Assembly (NCBI GenBank): GCA_020848855.1
Contig: JADLHH010000170.1
Location: 1 to 16,381 of the forward strand
DNA length: 16,381 nt
Source: Anaerolineae bacterium
GTDB taxonomy: Bacteria > Chloroflexota > Anaerolineae > Aggregatilineales > Phototrophicaceae
Direction: 5' to 3'
Shown: positions 14,028 to 16,381 of the stretch, in pieces
Layout: each line of letters opens with the position of its first letter
Position numbering within the stretch: position 1 is the stretch's first letter
Program-made: the position numbers and the translations under genes
The notes under the pieces: generated by a model
Databases searched by the model: none
What the model was told of the DNA's origin: nothing
The model's input: the letters and a program-made list of their open reading frames with translations, nothing else

Positions 14028-14855
14028 ATGGGGATGTCATTGCTGGACGAGACTTTCGAAGTATATGTGCAAATGCGGCGTGGCGGCAAAGATGCCAAAT
14101 CCGTGCTCGATTCGCTGCGGATGCGCTTCGAACTCCTGACGCCCGGCGAGCGCGCCGAAATGGTGCGCCGTGTCAAGGCGTGGGAGGCAAAGCATGTGAA
14201 TTCCCCGGTCGCCAACAACCGGCAGAAGCGGGCGACGGACGCCGCGAAGCACGGCGGGCACGATACCGAACCGGCGCTGGAAATTCCGCGACCGCCCTCC
14301 GCCGCGCCGGAGAAAATGGTTGCCTGCTCGCGCTGCGGCAAGCTGAACGGCAGCAGTGAAGTGTTCTGGGCCCACTGTGGCAATTTTCTGCGCGTCGATA
14401 ACACCCGCCACGAAACGACCCGGCTGGATGAATCGGAGATGGACGCGCTGGGACCCGACTTTTTCGGTCCGAACTCCACGCTGGTGCTGCTGGTCGCGTC
14501 CGACGGTTTCAGCTATAGCATTCAGCCGCAGCGCTACAAGCACGAAACGGTGATCGGGCGCAGCGAAGGCAGCACGATGAAGCCGGATATCGACCTGAGC
14601 GATCACTTCGCCGGGGAAATGGGCGTGTCCCGGCTGCACGTCGCGCTGCAGTACAATGCCAAGAACAACCTGCTCAGCGTTTCGGACATGAAAAGCGCCA
14701 ACGGCACCTTCATCAACGGGCAGAAGCTGTTCCCGCAGGAAGTCCGCGTGCTGCGCGATGGCGATGAGCTTCGCCTGGGGCGGCTCGTCCTGCGCGTGTA
14801 CTTCAAGCACCCCACCGGTTACCTGAGGGGCGAGGAGTCCGAGCCAGAGACGTAA
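14028..14855 (+). CDS. FHA-domain protein with degenerate zinc ribbon
   Basis: A 275-aa cytoplasmic protein. Residues 1-60 are helical and charged. 100-118 is a zinc-ribbon-like segment, C100-S-R-C103 ... F-W-A-H-C117-G, in which the third of four cysteines is Trp114. 155-260 is a forkhead-associated domain, the phosphothreonine-binding fold. It carries ETVIGRSEG (173-181), VSRLHV (200-205), SANGTFING (223-231) and LRDGDELRLG (242-251), so the phosphopeptide-binding Arg178, Ser201 and Asn225 are all present. Such proteins usually read out Ser/Thr kinase signalling; no kinase is in the window. ATG 14028 is used; an ATG two codons later is equally possible. It is divergent from the selenoprotein gene. 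Its last 37 bp overlap the HEAT gene on the other strand. Confidence 0.88.
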   Translation: MGMSLLDETFEVYVQMRRGGKDAKSVLDSLRMRFELLTPGERAEMVRRVKAWEAKHVNSPVANNRQKRATDAAKHGGHDTEPALEIPRPPSAAPEKMVACSRCGKLNGSSEVFWAHCGNFLRVDNTRHETTRLDESEMDALGPDFFGPNSTLVLLVASDGFSYSIQPQRYKHETVIGRSEGSTMKPDIDLSDHFAGEMGVSRLHVALQYNAKNNLLSVSDMKSANGTFINGQKLFPQEVRVLRDGDELRLGRLVLRVYFKHPTGYLRGEESEPET

Positions 14856-15703
14856 GCCGGCGCGCTGCCCAGCAGGTGTTCGAGCCGGGCGCGCGCTTCC
14901 GCGCTGCCAGTTTTGCGCACCGCCGCCGCTGCCGCCCTGAACGGCGCCTTCAGGATGTGAAAGACCACACCTGCATCCGTTTCGCTTCGATTCTCGTCTC
15001 GCTCGTCCCAGCGCTCTGGCGGAAGCTGAATCATCACGCCGATGAAGCCGATCAGCGCGTCGATGGCGCGGGCGTCGCTGGTTTCCGCCAGCGTATCGAT
15101 CAGCGCCAGAACGGTTGCTGTCTCGGCATCCGTGCGCAGCGCGTCGATCAACCCCGGCAGCACGCGCGGGTCGGCGCGCAGCCTTGCCAGCGCCCGGACA
15201 GCGTGCGCCGCGCCGCCGTAGCTGTAGCGGCGGCTGCGCACGACGCGCAGCAGCGGCTCGACGGCGTTTGCCCCGGCGATGCGAGCGTAATCGTCGACGA
15301 TGTGCGCGTAATCCGGGGTGAAGGGAATGTCATCCAGCAGGGCGACCAGCGTAGGCGCCGCCCGCCCGTCGCCGATTTTGCCCAGCGCCCGTGCGATGGC
15401 GAGCCGCGTATAGCGGCTGGTTTCGCGGGCGTACGCGGCGATCAGCGGCTCGACTGCCCGTGCGTCGCCAATATCGCCCAGCAGATAGGCGGCGCGTTCT
15501 CTGGCGGCAGCGCTGTCTGGCACGGAGCCGATGCCGCCGTATAAGCGCATATCGGGGAGTGGGTGCTGTCCGTTCAGCACGGCGATCAGCGGCTCGACGG
15601 CGGCAGACCCCAGCGCGACCAGCCGTTCGCCGGCTTCGCGTGCGTCTGCCGAATACAACTGCGCCAGCAGCGGCTCGATTTCGGCTGGCGGCGCGTCAGG
15701 CAT
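14819..15703 (-). CDS. HEAT-repeat (PBS-lyase type) protein
   Basis: A 294-aa all-helical solenoid. Repeats of about 30 residues can be followed: GERLVALGSAAVEPLIAVL, then RERAAYLLGDIGDARAVEPL, RLAIARALGKIGDGRAAPTL, ANAVEPLLRVVRS, and AVRALARLRADPRVLPGLIDAL. These match the xxAxxALGxIGDxxAxxxLxxxL pattern of PBS-lyase HEAT-like repeats. The repeat motif usually mediates protein binding. There is no catalytic motif, signal peptide or membrane segment. The C-terminal part (about 230-294) is less repetitive and includes a polar insert PPERWDERDENRSE. The ATG overlaps the stop of the upstream creatininase-family gene in ATGCCTGA, so the two are translationally coupled and may act together. Its end overlaps the FHA gene tail to tail. 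Confidence 0.87.
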   Translation of the reverse strand: MPDAPPAEIEPLLAQLYSADAREAGERLVALGSAAVEPLIAVLNGQHPLPDMRLYGGIGSVPDSAAARERAAYLLGDIGDARAVEPLIAAYARETSRYTRLAIARALGKIGDGRAAPTLVALLDDIPFTPDYAHIVDDYARIAGANAVEPLLRVVRSRRYSYGGAAHAVRALARLRADPRVLPGLIDALRTDAETATVLALIDTLAETSDARAIDALIGFIGVMIQLPPERWDERDENRSETDAGVVFHILKAPFRAAAAAVRKTGSAEARARLEHLLGSAPAYVSGSDSSPLR

Positions 15704-16381
15704 CGCGGAGCGCGCGCACCTGCGCCGATATTTCGGCGGCGACCCGCATGAACAATTCTTCCATCAGCCCGTCATCGACCTGATAGATGCCGCCGTAGTT
15801 CCCGGCGCCCAGCACTTCGCGCATCGACTGCCCGCTGTCCGCCATCGCCAGGTTGACCGGCGGCTTGCTGCCGGACGGCACTTCGGCGACCCGCGTGAAC
15901 GGGAAATTCTCGCCCCAGTTGGCGTGGTCGAGGCGCAGGTTGTGCGCCGCCTGAAATTCGCGCGAGGCGTTTTCGCGCCACCAGTCGTACCAGACGATGC
16001 GCACCAGTCCTTCCAGGTGCATGTCCTTGAGGCGCTGCGGCTGTTTGTTGCCGCCATGTCCATTGATGACGAAGAAGCGCTCGAAGCCCTGACACATCAG
16101 CGCGTCGACCATCTCGCCCAGCACCAGCTCGAACGTCTGCTGGCTGAGCGTGATCGTGCCGGGGAAGTCGGTGAAGTGCCCGCTCACGCCGAAATTGAAC
16201 GGCGGCGCGATCAGGACGCCCTCGCGTTCGGCGACGGCGAACGCCAGCCGTGTAGGGATGAGGATGTCGGTCATCAGGCTGAGGTAGGCGTGCTGCTCGG
16301 TCGCCCCGGTGATCAGGATGATGCGGTTGTCGTGTTCGAGATAATGCTCGACATCCATCCAGTTCAAATCTTGAAGATGCA
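15696..16381 (-). CDS. Creatininase-family amidohydrolase, start codon cut by the window edge
   Basis: A cytoplasmic metal-dependent amidohydrolase. The frame runs to the window end: the last visible codons before LNWMDVEHYL encode H-L-Q-D, and the next codon shows only its last two bases, TG. A start there (NTG-CAT-CTT-CAA) would give the typical N-terminus of the family, so probably one base is missing. Counting from the TTG at 16367, the family's metal ligands appear as Glu24 and His26 in GATEQHAYL, Asp34 in LMTDILIP, and His104 in NGHGGN. The final Glu is probably E153 in HANWGENFP, a variant of the usual HAGExET block. The substrate is not predictable; relatives act on creatinine, mycofactocin intermediates or formamides. 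It is coupled to the HEAT gene by an 8-nt overlap. Confidence 0.88.
   Translation of the reverse strand, partial: HLQDLNWMDVEHYLEHDNRIILITGATEQHAYLSLMTDILIPTRLAFAVAEREGVLIAPPFNFGVSGHFTDFPGTITLSQQTFELVLGEMVDALMCQGFERFFVINGHGGNKQPQRLKDMHLEGLVRIVWYDWWRENASREFQAAHNLRLDHANWGENFPFTRVAEVPSGSKPPVNLAMADSGQSMREVLGAGNYGGIYQVDDGLMEELFMRVAAEISAQVRALRDA

Overview
This is a GC-rich bacterial chromosomal window with tightly packed genes. Several neighbours overlap by a few bases: the methyltransferase and sortase by 8 nt, and the HEAT-repeat and creatininase genes by 8 nt. The gene mix includes an extended AapJQMP-type amino-acid transporter, a class D-like sortase behind a methyltransferase, two double-GNAT proteins, MscL, an FHA protein, and many GTAGGGGC palindromes between genes. 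This looks most like a member of the Chloroflexota (Anaerolineae and relatives). That assignment is inference from gene style and was not computed. There are no rRNA or tRNA genes, CRISPR arrays, transposases or phage genes that I can see.

Layout. 1-2040 (minus) is a small operon with a TATAAT promoter: SAM methyltransferase, membrane-anchored sortase, then a lysine-rich protein cut by the window edge. 2104-2343 (minus) is a short gene encoding a proline-rich octapeptide repeat. 2518-3734 (minus) holds phosphoglycerate mutase (gpmA) and the mechanosensitive channel mscL, separated by a hairpin and a palindromic repeat. 3735-4182 is non-coding and contains a ~100-bp inverted-repeat element. 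4183-7247 holds a small hypothetical gene (+), a double-GNAT acetyltransferase (-), and a divergently placed thymidylate-kinase-like gene and second double-GNAT gene (+).

7349-13614 (minus) is the main block: an aapJ-aapQ-aapM-aapP operon for a polar amino-acid ABC importer. It starts at a strong TTGACA-N17-TACACT promoter. Binding protein AapJ delivers substrate, AapQ and AapM form the membrane channel, and AapP hydrolyses ATP. The AapM subunit is 810 aa, about twice the usual size, with a large predicted extracytoplasmic insert. A 13-bp hairpin sits between aapJ and aapQ.

The most notable item is at 13655-13933 (minus), just upstream of aapJ. It is a SelW-like (Rdx family) gene whose redox motif reads Cys-Ala-Ala-UGA. 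The UGA is in frame, follows an AAGGAG-ATG start, and is followed at 22 nt by a 7-bp hairpin with a G-first loop. This is best read as a selenocysteine codon with a bacterial SECIS element. Ordinary gene calling would keep only the C-terminal 68 residues and lose the active site.

14028-16381 holds a divergent FHA-domain protein with a degenerate zinc ribbon (+), which overlaps tail to tail with a HEAT-repeat gene (-). That gene is translationally coupled to a creatininase-family amidohydrolase whose start codon is cut by one base at the window edge.
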